This document shows positions 49,784 to 59,370 of a stretch of 64,000 bases of DNA, piece by piece (position 1 is the first letter of the stretch; every line of letters begins with the position of its first letter). This DNA comes from Microbacterium sp. zg-Y625 (GTDB lineage: Bacteria; Actinomycetota; Actinomycetes; Actinomycetales; Microbacteriaceae), in the NCBI RefSeq assembly GCF_030246925.1, contig NZ_CP126740.1, positions 2,418,001-2,482,000 of the forward strand. The letters run 5' to 3'. The notes beneath the pieces are model-generated. The model had not been told where the DNA came from. It was given only the letters and a program-made list of their open reading frames with translations, and searched no databases. A program made the position numbers and the translations under genes.

Positions 49784-51487
49784 ATGGCTTCGCAGGACGC
49801 GGACGCACCGCCGCGTGTGGGCGGCCGACCCCTCGACCCCCGACTGCTGAAGTACGCCCGCGCATCGCGATCGTTCTTCGTGGCGATCGCGACGATCGGA
49901 TTCGCGCAGACCGTCGTGATCGTCACGTTCGCGTGGCTGCTCACTCGCGCGATCGTCGGCGCGATCGACGGGATGCCGTGGGCAGAGCTCTCCGGCATCC
50001 TCGCCTCGCTCGCGGGGGTCATCGTCCTCCGCGCCGCGCTGCTGTGGGTGCGGGAGACCGTCGCTGCCCGCGCCTCGGCCCGTGTACAGGCGCAGCTGCG
50101 CGCAAACCTCATCGGGGCGGTGGACGAGCTCGGCCCCGGGTGGCTCGCGCGCCACAATTCGGCGCACCTCGCCGTCACCGCCGGGAGGGGTCTCGACGCC
50201 CTCGACGCGTACTTCGCGCGCTATCTTCCGCAGCTGGCGCAGACCGCCATCGCGACACCGATCATCATCGCCGTCATGTGGTGGATGGACTGGATCTCAG
50301 GACTCACCGTGGTCCTGACGATTCCGCTCATCCCCGTCTTCATGATCCTGATCGGCATGGCCACCCGTGCCGTGCAGGACAAGCAGTGGCAGACCCTGCG
50401 GCAGCTCGCGGCCCGCTTCGCCGACACCGTGCGGGGGCTGTCGACCCTCACCGTGTTCGGCCGACAGCACCGCGCCGTGACCTCGATCCAGCGGATCACC
50501 GAGCGCTACCGCGACGAGACGATGCGGGTGCTGCGCGTGTCCTTCCTCTCGGGCTTCGCGCTCGAGCTGCTCGCAAGCCTGTCGGTGGCGATCATCGCCG
50601 TGTCCATCGGCTTCCGTCTGCTCGAGGGCGAGCTGGCGCTGCTCATCGGGCTGTTCGTGCTGCTGCTGGCCCCGGAGGCGTACCTGCCGCTGCGCCAGGT
50701 CGGCGTGCAGTTCCACGCCGCCGCCGAGGGCGTCTCAGCCACCGACGACGTGTTCGCCGTGCTCGACGAGGCCGCCGCCCGACGCCAAAGTGGGCGGCGC
50801 GACACCCGATCCTCGGGAGAAGATGCTGCCGCAGAGGCCGGTGGTGCGGCATCCGGCCCGCTCGTGCTGCGCAACCTGCGCGTGCGGTACGGCGAGCGCA
50901 CGCTGGCTCCGGTGGATCTGCGGGCGGATGCCGGCGAGCTCGTGCTGCTGGAAGGACCGAGCGGCGCGGGAAAGTCCAGTGTCTTCGCTGCCCTCCGCGG
51001 CGCTGCCGGTTTCGACGGCGAAGCGACGCTCGGCGGTGTGCCCGTCACCCGCCTGCGCCCCGACCGGTGGCTGGCGTGGGCGGGGCAGCAGCCCGGCCTC
51101 ATCTCAGGAACCGTCGCTGAGAATGTCGCACTGGGCGAACCCGCCCCGGACCCCGCGACGGTCGCGCGCGCGCTGACCCTGGCCGGAGCCGTCGACATCG
51201 ACCCGGCGCGCGAGCTGGGCGTGCAGGGGGCGGGGCTGTCGGGCGGGCAGGCGCAGCGCGTCGCCGTGGCGCGCGCGATCCACCGGCACCTCTCGGGTGC
51301 GGCATCCGTTCTCGCCCTCGACGAACCGAGCGCGGCCCTCGACGCGCAGACCGAGGACCTGCTGTGGCGGAGCCTGCGCGGGCTCGCCGACGCCGGCGCC
51401 ACGGTGCTGCTCATCTCCCATCGCACCACCGCCCGCGCCTACGCCGACCGGGTCGTGCGCCTGCAGACGGCGGTGGTGCCGGCATGA
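49784..51487 (+). CDS. cydD: ABC exporter CydD, cytochrome bd assembly
   Basis: A 567-residue half-transporter with six membrane helices followed by an ATPase domain: Walker A EGPSGAGKSS, signature LSGGQAQRVAVARAI and Walker B LALDEPSAALD. With CydC it exports thiols (cysteine/glutathione type) needed for bd maturation. ATG at 49784 chosen for GGAGG upstream; an in-frame ATG at 49739 is possible. The loop before the ATPase domain is Arg/Ser/Glu-rich (about 340-365). Confidence 0.94.
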   Translation: MASQDADAPPRVGGRPLDPRLLKYARASRSFFVAIATIGFAQTVVIVTFAWLLTRAIVGAIDGMPWAELSGILASLAGVIVLRAALLWVRETVAARASARVQAQLRANLIGAVDELGPGWLARHNSAHLAVTAGRGLDALDAYFARYLPQLAQTAIATPIIIAVMWWMDWISGLTVVLTIPLIPVFMILIGMATRAVQDKQWQTLRQLAARFADTVRGLSTLTVFGRQHRAVTSIQRITERYRDETMRVLRVSFLSGFALELLASLSVAIIAVSIGFRLLEGELALLIGLFVLLLAPEAYLPLRQVGVQFHAAAEGVSATDDVFAVLDEAAARRQSGRRDTRSSGEDAAAEAGGAASGPLVLRNLRVRYGERTLAPVDLRADAGELVLLEGPSGAGKSSVFAALRGAAGFDGEATLGGVPVTRLRPDRWLAWAGQQPGLISGTVAENVALGEPAPDPATVARALTLAGAVDIDPARELGVQGAGLSGGQAQRVAVARAIHRHLSGAASVLALDEPSAALDAQTEDLLWRSLRGLADAGATVLLISHRTTARAYADRVVRLQTAVVPA

Positions 51488-53166
51488 CCACCACGACCAC
51501 GACCGCTGCTCCCGTCACCGCTGCGGACGTCCTGCGCGGCGCCATGCCGCCGGCCCGCCGCTTCTGGCGCGCGGCCGCGTCGGGGTTCGCGACCGAGGCG
51601 TCGGCGGTGGCCCTCCTCGCCGTCAGCGCGTGGCTCATCGTCCGCGCCAGCGAGCAGCCCGCCGTCATGTACCTGACGGCGGCCGTCGTCGGCGTGCGCG
51701 CCTTCGCGCTGTCGCGGGCCGCCTTCCGCTACCTGGAACGCGTCACCGCGCACGACGCTGCCCTGCGTCAGCTCGCCACCACCCGCACGGCCCTCGTGCG
51801 GCGCCTCATCCCCCTCGCGCCCGACGGACTCACCCGCACACGGCGCGGTTCGGTGCTGGGCGCGCTCGTCGATGACGTCGACGAGCTGCAGAACCTGCCG
51901 CTGCGCGTCGTGGAGCCCCTCGTCGCGTCGGCCGTCGTGGCCCTCTCGGCCGTGGTGTTCGTCGCGTTCGTGTCGTGGCCTGCCGCCCTCACCCTGCTGG
52001 CCTGCCTCATCGTGGCCGGACTCGTCGCGACGCTCTGGGGATGGGCCGCGGGCGGCCGTGCCGAACGGGCCATCGCTCCTCTGCGCGCCCGACTGGCCGA
52101 CGCCGTGACCGACCACCTGGGAAGCCTCGACGTGCTCGTGGCCTACGGCGCAGAGTCCGAGAGCCGCGCGCGCATCGCCGAGGCCGACGCGGCCGTCCGC
52201 CGCGCGGTGGTCCGCCGCGCCGGCGCCCAGGCGGCCACGACCGCGATCGTCTCGCTGCTCGCGGGGGCGGCGTCGCTGCTGGCGGTCGCCGTGACGGCCC
52301 CGGATGCCGCAGCGCTCGGCGGCCCCGCACTGGCCGTGGCGGTGCTCGTGCCGATGGCCGTGTTCGAGGTGTTCGGCGCCGTGCCGCTGGCCGCCGCGGC
52401 CTGGCGGCAGGTGCACGCCTCGGCGGAGCGCATCGCTGAGTCCGTGCCCGCCGACATCCCCGCCGGGCTCGTCCGCGATGCGGCGCCCGCCACGGGTGAG
52501 GCGCCGGCGCTCGGCGACGGACTGCGCCTGCGCGCCGTGGCGGCGACATGGCCGGGTGCCACCACGCCGTCGATCAGCGGGATCGACCTCGACGTGCGCG
52601 CCGGCGAGCGGGTACTCGTCGTGGGATCCAGCGGCGCCGGCAAGACGACCCTCGCCCACGTGCTGGTGCGCTTCTTGGACTGCACCGGCACCTACGAGAT
52701 CGGCGGCCGCTCGGTGCGCGAGATGTCGCCCGACGACGTGCGCCTGACGGTGGGGCTGTGCGAGCAGCAGCCGATGCTCTTCGACGAGGACATCCGGCAG
52801 AACCTGCTGTTCGCCCGCGACACGGCCACCGACGACGAGCTGACGGCGGTGCTCGAGCGCGTCGGCCTCGGCCCGTGGCTGGCGGACCGAGGCGGCCTCG
52901 ACGCCCGCGTCGGCGAGCGCGGCGCTCTCCTCTCCGGCGGACAGGCGCAGCGCATCGCGCTGGCGCGGGCCCTGCTGCACGGCTTTCCGCTGCTGGTGCT
53001 CGACGAACCCACCGCGGGCGTCGACCCCGCGGCATCCGACGCCCTCCTCACCGACCTGCTGCAGGCGGTCTCGCCCGACCAGGCCGTCGTGCTGATCTCC
53101 CACGTCGCCGTGCCCGACGGGCTCGTCGATCGCGTGGTGCGGCTCGATGCCGGCCGGGTGCGGTGA
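51484..53166 (+). CDS. cydC: ABC exporter CydC, cytochrome bd assembly
   Basis: A 560-residue half-transporter, partner of CydD, overlapping it by 4 nt. Six membrane helices precede an ATPase with Walker A GSSGAGKTT, signature LSGGQAQRIALARAL and Walker B LVLDEPTAGVD. The N-terminus is an unusual six-Thr run. It closes the cydABDC operon; the downstream gene is convergent with a 7-nt gap. Confidence 0.94.
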   Translation: MTTTTTTAAPVTAADVLRGAMPPARRFWRAAASGFATEASAVALLAVSAWLIVRASEQPAVMYLTAAVVGVRAFALSRAAFRYLERVTAHDAALRQLATTRTALVRRLIPLAPDGLTRTRRGSVLGALVDDVDELQNLPLRVVEPLVASAVVALSAVVFVAFVSWPAALTLLACLIVAGLVATLWGWAAGGRAERAIAPLRARLADAVTDHLGSLDVLVAYGAESESRARIAEADAAVRRAVVRRAGAQAATTAIVSLLAGAASLLAVAVTAPDAAALGGPALAVAVLVPMAVFEVFGAVPLAAAAWRQVHASAERIAESVPADIPAGLVRDAAPATGEAPALGDGLRLRAVAATWPGATTPSISGIDLDVRAGERVLVVGSSGAGKTTLAHVLVRFLDCTGTYEIGGRSVREMSPDDVRLTVGLCEQQPMLFDEDIRQNLLFARDTATDDELTAVLERVGLGPWLADRGGLDARVGERGALLSGGQAQRIALARALLHGFPLLVLDEPTAGVDPAASDALLTDLLQAVSPDQAVVLISHVAVPDGLVDRVVRLDAGRVR

Positions 53167-53173
53167 CCAGGCC

Positions 53174-53959
53174 TCAGCCGGACAGCACGACCCACAGCGC
53201 GATCCCGGCGGCCATCGCGCCCAGTCCGACGACGGTGTAGCCGATGATGAGGCCCGCGCGCGCATAGCCGCGCCCGGCCTCGCCGGTGCGCGCGATGTCA
53301 CGCAGCGCCAGGTGGGCGAAGACGATCCCGAGCGGTGCCAGCACGAAGGCGAACACGAACCCGAGCAGCGCTTTGCTGTTGACCGCCCCCGTGGGGTGTT
53401 CGCCGCCCGTGGGAGTGGAAGCCGCCGCGTGCGCGGGATGGGATGCCGTGGGCTCGGGGGATGCCGGGAGCGCGGGGGATGCCGTGCGCGCGGAAGATGC
53501 CGGGAGCGCGGGGGATGCCGTGGGAGCGGAAGACGCCGGGAGCGCGGGGGCCGCACGGGGCGTGACGTCGGCCCACCAGGCCCGCGTGCCCGCGGAGGGT
53601 TCGGCGCCCTGCGTGAGCGCTGCACCGGCGGCCACCGCCGCGCGCCACGCGTCGGCATCGGCCGAGAAGGCGAGCGGATGTGCTCCTGAGTCGCGTCGCC
53701 GGCCCGCCGGGAGGTCGGTGACGCCGGCAACCGCCGGTGCGGCCACGGCCGGCGTCGCGCGACGCCCCCCGGCCACGACGCCTGCCCATTCGATGAGGGC
53801 CGGGTATGCCCGGGGGTGTGCTGCGATCTGCTCGGCGTAGTGCGGAAAGTCGCGCGCGATCGAGGCGAGCTCGTGGGGCGAGGTCTCGGCGCGGTGCAGT
53901 GCCGCCCAGGCATCCGCGGATTTCCACCCATCGGTGGGGCGCACAGTGGCGGCGGTCAT
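53174..53959 (-). CDS. DUF4190 membrane protein with LRV-like N-terminus
   Basis: A 261-residue protein. Residues 20-60 (TSPHELASIARDFPHYAEQIAAHPRAYPALIEW) resemble a variant leucine-rich repeat segment seen in actinobacterial proteins. The middle is a low-complexity Ala/Pro/Ser/Thr tract built of repeated SPALPASS(A/R) units encoded by imperfect DNA repeats. Two C-terminal membrane helices (LLGFVFAFVLAPLGIVFAHL and GLIIGYTVVGLGAMAAGIAL-like) form the DUF4190 module. Function unknown. Confidence 0.8.
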   Translation of the reverse strand: MTAATVRPTDGWKSADAWAALHRAETSPHELASIARDFPHYAEQIAAHPRAYPALIEWAGVVAGGRRATPAVAAPAVAGVTDLPAGRRRDSGAHPLAFSADADAWRAAVAAGAALTQGAEPSAGTRAWWADVTPRAAPALPASSAPTASPALPASSARTASPALPASPEPTASHPAHAAASTPTGGEHPTGAVNSKALLGFVFAFVLAPLGIVFAHLALRDIARTGEAGRGYARAGLIIGYTVVGLGAMAAGIALWVVLSG

Positions 53960-54045
53960 CGCGTTCCTCCTGGCATCCAGTGCACCATCGCCCCCCTCGA
54001 GAGCGCGATGGGGACTTCTCCCCATCGTCGGCGCGACGCCGTTCC

Positions 54046-54642
54046 TCACAGGTCGAGGCTGAAGGCCTGCACTCCCTCGTGCGACGGCACGCGGGTGAAC
54101 CCGAGGCGGTCGTAGAAGGCCAGCGCGCCCGCGTTGTCGGCGGAGGCGACCAGGTGCAGCCCGCGCACGCCGTCAGCGCGCAGCGCCTCCACGATGGTGT
54201 CGATGAGGCGGCGCCCCCAGCCCTGCCCCTGGAAATCAGGCAGCAGGTCGATGTGAAGGTGGGCCGGGTGGGTGTCGCCGTAGGGCTCCGCCCCCGCCCG
54301 CCGGCCGTAGGCGTAGATGAGGGTGCCGTCCTGCCGGGTCAGCTCGGTCTGCGGCCGCGGCCAGCGGTCGGCGAACTGCGGCCACCACTCGTCGGCGAAC
54401 CAGTCCTCGAAGTCACGGGTGTCGGGAGTCGCCACGACGTATCCGCCGACGCGTCCGTCGTCGGCCTCGACCACGAACGAGAACTCGGGATGCCGCGCCA
54501 CGTACGGCAGCACGAACACCTCGGCCCACAGGTCGTCGTCGGCGAAGACGCCGGTGGCATCCGCGCCGGCGTCCGCGGTGCGCAGGCAGATCTCGGCGAG
54601 CGCAGCCTCGTCGCCGGGGCGGTAGGGACGGATCCGGGTCAC
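54046..54642 (-). CDS. GNAT family N-acetyltransferase
   Basis: A 198-residue acetyltransferase. IRPYRPGDEAALAEICLRTADAG opens it and the acetyl-CoA loop is DFQGQGWGRRLIDTIVEAL; the C-terminus has ASADNAGALAFYDRLGF. The pattern resembles the acetyltransferase-like half of bacterial and eukaryotic O-GlcNAcase-associated proteins. GTG at 54642 with AGGAT upstream. Substrate unknown. Confidence 0.87.
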   Translation of the reverse strand: MTRIRPYRPGDEAALAEICLRTADAGADATGVFADDDLWAEVFVLPYVARHPEFSFVVEADDGRVGGYVVATPDTRDFEDWFADEWWPQFADRWPRPQTELTRQDGTLIYAYGRRAGAEPYGDTHPAHLHIDLLPDFQGQGWGRRLIDTIVEALRADGVRGLHLVASADNAGALAFYDRLGFTRVPSHEGVQAFSLDL

Positions 54643-54749
54643 CGGAACATCCTGGCACGAGGCGGATTCGGTCAGGGGCGAGACGCGCGCGCCGACGCGT
54701 GCGAGGATCACCCCGAGGCTCGTCGTCGAGCCGCCGAGGAGGTCACGCC

Positions 54750-55025
54750 GTGAGCGATCGCACCCTTCCGACCGACGCCGTGCGCGAGTGGGCGATGACC
54801 CTGTGCGAGCGTTTCGATCTCGTTCCCGACGACATACCCGTCGCGCTGCTCCTCGCTCTCGCCGACGACACCGCCGCCGCCGTCTCATCGGCGGCCGCCC
54901 CGGTCAGCGCCTTCGTGGCGGGACTGGTGGCCGGGCGGTCGGGCGGCACCTCTGCGGACACGCACGAGGCGGCTGGCGCGATCACCACCCTCGCCGAGGC
55001 GTGCGCGGGTCGCGCGGAGCGCTGA
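54750..55025 (+). CDS. DUF6457-like small protein
   Basis: A 91-residue helical protein: REWAMTLCERFDLVPDDIPVALLLALADDTAAAV and PVSAFVAGLVAGRSGG resemble the DUF6457 domain found beside molybdenum-cofactor nucleotidyltransferases in actinobacteria. No such gene lies here, so the role is open. GTG with GGAGG 7 nt upstream. Confidence 0.75.
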   Translation: MSDRTLPTDAVREWAMTLCERFDLVPDDIPVALLLALADDTAAAVSSAAAPVSAFVAGLVAGRSGGTSADTHEAAGAITTLAEACAGRAER

Positions 55026-55085
55026 CCGGACTCGCCAGCGCCGCGGTGGCGCTGCCGCGGCCCTGCCGCGGCGCTGCGGCGGTCG

Positions 55086-56645
55086 TCAGGCGCCGCGCAC
55101 CGCGCGTCCACGCCCGGCGGATTCGGCCTCGGCCGTAGCTGTGATGCGGTTCGCCATGCCCCGGAAGACGAAGCCGTGGAAGGGCAGTACCGCGAGCCAG
55201 TAGAGCCGGCCCGCCAGACCTCGAGGGAAGAACACGGCGCGCTGGTCGTAGCGCGACCCGCCGTCGTCGGGCGTCGATCGCAGCTCGAGCCAGGCCTGCC
55301 CCGGCACCTTCATCTCCGCGCGCAGGCGCAGCATGGTGCCCTCGTCGACCGTCTCGACCCGCCAGAAGTCGATGGCGTCGCCCGGCGCGACCCGCGAACG
55401 GCTGCGTCGTCCGCGCGCCAGGCCCACGCCGCCGGCGGCCTTGTCCATCCACCCGCGCACCGCCCACAGCAGCGGCGTCGAGTACCAGCCGTTGTCGCCC
55501 CCGATGCCGCTGATCACGCCCCACAGCCGCTGCGGATCAGCAGAGGTGAGGGCGGAACGCTCGTCGGTGTACGCGGTGCGCCCGGCCCAGTCCGGATCCG
55601 AGGGCAGCGGGTCCGAGGGAGCGCCGAGCACCTCGGCATCCTGCCAGCTCGTCTCGACGTCGTCGGACTCGACGCGGCCGAGCGCGAGGCGCACCGCGCG
55701 CCGGTAGGGGGTGAGGCCGCCCGAGGGCGGCGGGATGAGGTCGTCGACCGCTCGGTCGTCCATGACGCACTCGTTCTGCAGCGAGGCGACGAGCGGCCGG
55801 GCGATCGCCCGCGGGATGGGCGTCACGAGGTTGACCCAGTGCGAGGCGAGTCCCGGCGTGAACACCGGCAGCGACGCGATCGCCCGCTGCGGCAGTCCGG
55901 CCTCGGCGGCGTACCCGTTCATCATCTGCCCGTACCGCAGCACGTCGGGCCCGCCGATGTCGACGGCGCGGTTGACGTCGGCATCCACCCGCGCCGCCCC
56001 GAGCAGGTAGTGCAGCACATCGCGCACGGCGATCGGCTGGATGCGGTTGCGCACCCAGCGCGGTGCGGGCATGTACGGCAGCACTTCGGTGAGATGGCGG
56101 ACCATCTCGAACGAGGCCGAGCCCGAGCCGATGACCACGCCCGCCTGGAGCACCAGGGTTGGCACACCGGAGGCGAGGAACACCTCCCCCACGGCGACAC
56201 GCGAGCGCAGGTGCGGCGACAGGTCGCCGCCATCCGGATGCAGGCCGCCCAGGTACACGATGCGGCCGACGGATGCCGCGGCGGCTGCCGCAGCGACCGT
56301 CTCGGCCGCGCGCAGGTCCGTGCGGTCGAAGCCGGGACCGGCCGCCATCGAGTGGACCAGGTAGTACAGCACGTCGACGTCGCGCACCGCTTCGCGCACC
56401 GCCTCGGGGTCGTCGGCGGAGCCGGTGACCACGTCGACGGCCTCGCCCCAGGGGAAGGCCACCACCCGGTTGGCGTCGCGGGCGAGCACGCGCACGCGGT
56501 AGCCGGCCTGCCGCAGGCGCGGCACCAGGCGCCCGCCGATGTAGCCGGTGGCGCCGAGCACCAGCGCCCGGGGCGCCGAGCCGTCGGGGCGCGGCACCGC
56601 GCGCAGGTCCGGTTCGTCCCCCGTGGGGGCAGTCAGTTCGCTCAT
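55086..56645 (-). CDS. NAD(P)-binding SDR with DUF2867 domain
   Basis: A 519-residue protein. The N-terminal half is an atypical SDR (VLGATGYIGGRLVPRLRQAGYRVRVLAR, DVLYYLVHSM, GRIVYLGGL). The C-terminal half is DUF2867 (SSTPLLWAVRGWMDK-like, DFWRVETVDEGTMLRLRAEMKVPGQAWLE, LYWLAVLPFHGFVF). The reaction is unknown; relatives act on lipid-like or quinone-like substrates. It lies head-to-head with the MFS gene across repeat array 2. Confidence 0.87.
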   Translation of the reverse strand: MSELTAPTGDEPDLRAVPRPDGSAPRALVLGATGYIGGRLVPRLRQAGYRVRVLARDANRVVAFPWGEAVDVVTGSADDPEAVREAVRDVDVLYYLVHSMAAGPGFDRTDLRAAETVAAAAAAASVGRIVYLGGLHPDGGDLSPHLRSRVAVGEVFLASGVPTLVLQAGVVIGSGSASFEMVRHLTEVLPYMPAPRWVRNRIQPIAVRDVLHYLLGAARVDADVNRAVDIGGPDVLRYGQMMNGYAAEAGLPQRAIASLPVFTPGLASHWVNLVTPIPRAIARPLVASLQNECVMDDRAVDDLIPPPSGGLTPYRRAVRLALGRVESDDVETSWQDAEVLGAPSDPLPSDPDWAGRTAYTDERSALTSADPQRLWGVISGIGGDNGWYSTPLLWAVRGWMDKAAGGVGLARGRRSRSRVAPGDAIDFWRVETVDEGTMLRLRAEMKVPGQAWLELRSTPDDGGSRYDQRAVFFPRGLAGRLYWLAVLPFHGFVFRGMANRITATAEAESAGRGRAVRGA

Positions 56646-56709
56646 GCGGCGACGCTACGTCGCGGCATCCGCCCGCGCCACATGCCCCCGTCCCCTCCCC
56701 CGCGCTGCC

Positions 56710-56784
56710 GAGTGAGTATTCGCGTCGCCGAGTGAGTATTCGCGTCGCCGAGTGAGTATTCGCGTCGCCGAGTGAGTATTCGCG
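56710..56784. repeat. GAGTGAGTATTCG repeat array 2 (4 direct)
   Basis: Four identical GAGTGAGTATTCGCG units start at 56710, 56730, 56750 and 56770, separated by TCGCC, an exact 20-nt period. The array lies in the divergent promoter region, 65 nt from the SDR start and about 150 nt before the MFS start. Its unit is identical to that of array 3. Confidence 0.95.
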
Positions 56785-56937
56785 TCGCTCTCGCACGCCG
56801 CTGCGCGCGCGATATCGCACTCGCGCACGCCGTGCCAACCCCGCGCAGACCGGGCGGATGCCGCCGTAACGTACCCGGAACGTACCCGAACGGACACGTC
56901 CGTGGCGCCCACGCGGCGCGAGAACGCCGGAGGACCC

Positions 56938-58422
56938 ATGACCAGACAGGCAGAGACGACCGCATCCGAAACCCCCAGGCTCCAGGTTGACGACGTGATC
57001 GTCGTGAACAAGAAGCGGGTGCGCACAGCGATCGGCGGCACAGTGGTCGGCAACTTCATGGAGTGGTTCGACTTCGGCATCTACGGCTACCTGGCCGTCA
57101 CTCTTGCCGTGGTCTTCACCGAGGACCTGCCGGAACCCTGGGGCCTGATGGTGACGCTGTTCGGCTTCGCCGTGTCGTTCCTCGTGCGGCCGATCGGCGG
57201 GCTGGTGCTCGGGCCGCTCGGCGACAAGATCGGTCGCCAGCGGGTGCTGTTCTTCACGATGGCACTGATGGCGGTCGCGACGGCACTCATCGGCGTACTG
57301 CCCACCTCGGCGCAGATCGGCCTCTGGGCCATCATCCCCCTCTATCTCCTGAAGATGGCGCAGGGGTTCTCCACCGGCGGCGAGTACGCCGGCGCCACCA
57401 CGTACGTCGCCGAGTTCTCCCCCGACCGCCGCCGCGGCTTCTGGTCGTCGTGGCTCGACGTCGGCTCGTACGTCGGTTTCGCCGCCGGGGCCTCGGTGGT
57501 GGCGCTCACGACGCTGATCACCGAGAACGTGTGGGGCCCGACCGCGATGGTGGACTTCGGCTGGCGCATCCCCTTCCTCCTGGCCATCCCCCTCGGCGCT
57601 GTGGCGATCTGGTTCCGCCTGCGCATTCCCGAGACGCCCGCATACGAGACGGCCGTCGAGCACGAGACCGCCGTCGGCGACGACGACCCGCTCGCGCGTC
57701 ATGGCGTTCTCGGCATCCTTCGCCACCACTGGCGCCCCGTGCTCATCGGTGTCGCGATCGTCGCGGCGACGAACACCGCCGGCTATGCCCTGACCAGTTA
57801 CATGCCGACGTACCTTGAACGAGAGGTCGGCGTCTCCAACCTGACCGCAGCGGTGGCGACAGTGCCGGTGCTGCTGATCATGTCGGCGTGCCTGCCGCTC
57901 ATCGGGCTGCTCAGCGATCGCATCGGCCGTCGGCCCGTGTACCTCATCGCGGCCGGCTCGACGCTGGTACTCATGGTGCCCGCCTTCGCGGTCATGCAGA
58001 TCGGTGAGATGTGGGCCGTCTTCCTCGCGCTCACGATGGTCGCCGTGCCGGTCGCCTTTTACGTCGCCGTGGCCGCGTCGGCGTTGCCGGCGCTGTTCCC
58101 GACGGCATCCCGCTTCGGCGCGATGGCGATCGCCTACAACGTCTCGGTCTCGCTCTTCGGTGGTACGACGCCGCTGTTCAGCCAGGGACTGATCGAGCTG
58201 ACCGGCAACACGTTCATGCCCGCGTTCTACATCATGTTCTTCGCCTTCATCGGCGGCATCGCGATGCTGACGATGAAGGAGACGGCGCAACGGCCGCTGC
58301 TGGGATCGGTGCCCACGGTCGAGACCGCCGCCGAGGCCGAGGCCGTGGTCGATCGCCAGGACGAAGACCCCCTGATCGACACGTCGACCATGCCGTTGCC
58401 CATCCACCGCCCCGCCGAGTGA
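56938..58422 (+). CDS. MFS metabolite:proton symporter (ProP/ShiA/KgtP type)
   Basis: A 494-residue transporter of the metabolite:H+ symporter family: VGNFMEWFDFGIYGYLAVTLA and GGLVLGPLGDKIGRQRVLF are its signature, and EYAGATTYVAEFSPDRRRGFWSS is the second. Ligands in this family include compatible solutes, shikimate and dicarboxylates. CGGAGG lies 5 nt before the ATG. The gene is bracketed by arrays 2 and 3, and its stop is inside the first unit of array 3 (...A E stop). Confidence 0.92.
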   Translation: MTRQAETTASETPRLQVDDVIVVNKKRVRTAIGGTVVGNFMEWFDFGIYGYLAVTLAVVFTEDLPEPWGLMVTLFGFAVSFLVRPIGGLVLGPLGDKIGRQRVLFFTMALMAVATALIGVLPTSAQIGLWAIIPLYLLKMAQGFSTGGEYAGATTYVAEFSPDRRRGFWSSWLDVGSYVGFAAGASVVALTTLITENVWGPTAMVDFGWRIPFLLAIPLGAVAIWFRLRIPETPAYETAVEHETAVGDDDPLARHGVLGILRHHWRPVLIGVAIVAATNTAGYALTSYMPTYLEREVGVSNLTAAVATVPVLLIMSACLPLIGLLSDRIGRRPVYLIAAGSTLVLMVPAFAVMQIGEMWAVFLALTMVAVPVAFYVAVAASALPALFPTASRFGAMAIAYNVSVSLFGGTTPLFSQGLIELTGNTFMPAFYIMFFAFIGGIAMLTMKETAQRPLLGSVPTVETAAEAEAVVDRQDEDPLIDTSTMPLPIHRPAE

Positions 58423-58565
58423 GTATTCGCGTCGCCGAGTGAGTATTCGCGTCGCCGAGTGAGTATTCGCGTCGCCGAGTGAGTATTCGACGCGAATACT
58501 CACTCGAGGCACCGAATACTCACTCGAGGCACCGAATACTCACTCGAGGCGCCGAATACTCACTC
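58417..58565. repeat. GAGTGAGTATTCG repeat array 3 (4 direct, 4 inverted)
   Basis: Direct units start at 58417, 58437, 58457 and 58477; inverted cores CGAATACTCACTC start at 58493, 58513, 58533 and 58553. All steps are 20 nt. The centre is a 13-bp stem with a 3-nt loop (58477-58505), and outer units can pair in several registers. It separates the convergent MFS and PAP2 genes, a position where a bidirectional terminator would be useful. Confidence 0.95.
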
Positions 58566-58575
58566 GGGAGCGGGA

Positions 58576-59229
58576 TCAGGCGGGGACGGCCACCGGCTCG
58601 GCGCGGCGGCGGAGCTCGGCGCGCAGCGGCACGGCGAAGGCGGATGCCACGACCAGCGCCATCCCGGCGCCGACCAGCCCGCCGCCCACGGTGTCGCTCA
58701 GCCAGTGCGCATGGAGGTACGTGCGGCTGAACGCCATCAGCACGAACCACACAGTGCCGGCGATCACCACCCACAGCCGCGGGAACAGCACCGCAGCCAC
58801 GACGGCGATCGTCGCGGCGTTCGCCGCGTGCCCCGAGGGAAAGGAGCCGTAATCGCTGATCACCAGGATCTCCTCCGGCCGCACCCGGCCGAAGAACCCC
58901 TTGAGCAGTTGCACGCCGGCGGCGCTGAAGATCGATGCCGCCACGAAGTACAGCGCCCCGAGGTAGCGACGCGTCAGCACCAGCAGCAGCGCTCCCCCGA
59001 TCGGCACCACGAACACGCCGACCACTCCGCCGCCGAGCCAGTTCATGGCCTGCGAGAACAGCACGAGCGGCTCGACCCGCCACCCGACGAGTGCCTGGTT
59101 CCACCAGTCGTCGAGCACGAACGGCTCGGGGCCGCGCTGCAGGATCCACGCTCCCAGCCCGCAGGCGAGGGCGATGAGCACGAGACCGGGCAGGAGCAGA
59201 CGGGCTACCGGACGGTTCAGGGATTCCAT
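58576..59229 (-). CDS. PAP2 superfamily phosphatase
   Basis: A 217-residue membrane phosphatase with about six helices. The family motifs are KGFFGRVRPEE (K-x6-RP), YGSFPSGHAANAA (PSGH) and SRTYLHAHWLSD (S-R-x5-H-x3-D). It dephosphorylates lipid phosphates such as undecaprenyl pyrophosphate or phosphatidic acid at the outer membrane face. It ends 11 nt from array 3. Confidence 0.92.
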   Translation of the reverse strand: MESLNRPVARLLLPGLVLIALACGLGAWILQRGPEPFVLDDWWNQALVGWRVEPLVLFSQAMNWLGGGVVGVFVVPIGGALLLVLTRRYLGALYFVAASIFSAAGVQLLKGFFGRVRPEEILVISDYGSFPSGHAANAATIAVVAAVLFPRLWVVIAGTVWFVLMAFSRTYLHAHWLSDTVGGGLVGAGMALVVASAFAVPLRAELRRRAEPVAVPA

Positions 59230-59370
59230 CGCATCATTCTGGGATGAGCGCCGCCCCGGCGGAGGGGGCTTGCGGAGGACTCGCCGCGCGGGCTACGCGG
59301 ACCCGCCCGACCGCGCCCTCGCGAGGACCTCCCGCCCGCGCGCCCCTGCGAGGATGCCGAAGGCCGTGCG

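Noticed and set aside
55537..58512. A 991-codon minus-strand frame
   Set aside because: It reads through repeat arrays and antisense to the MFS gene; its repeated REYSLGDANTHS is just the array translated.
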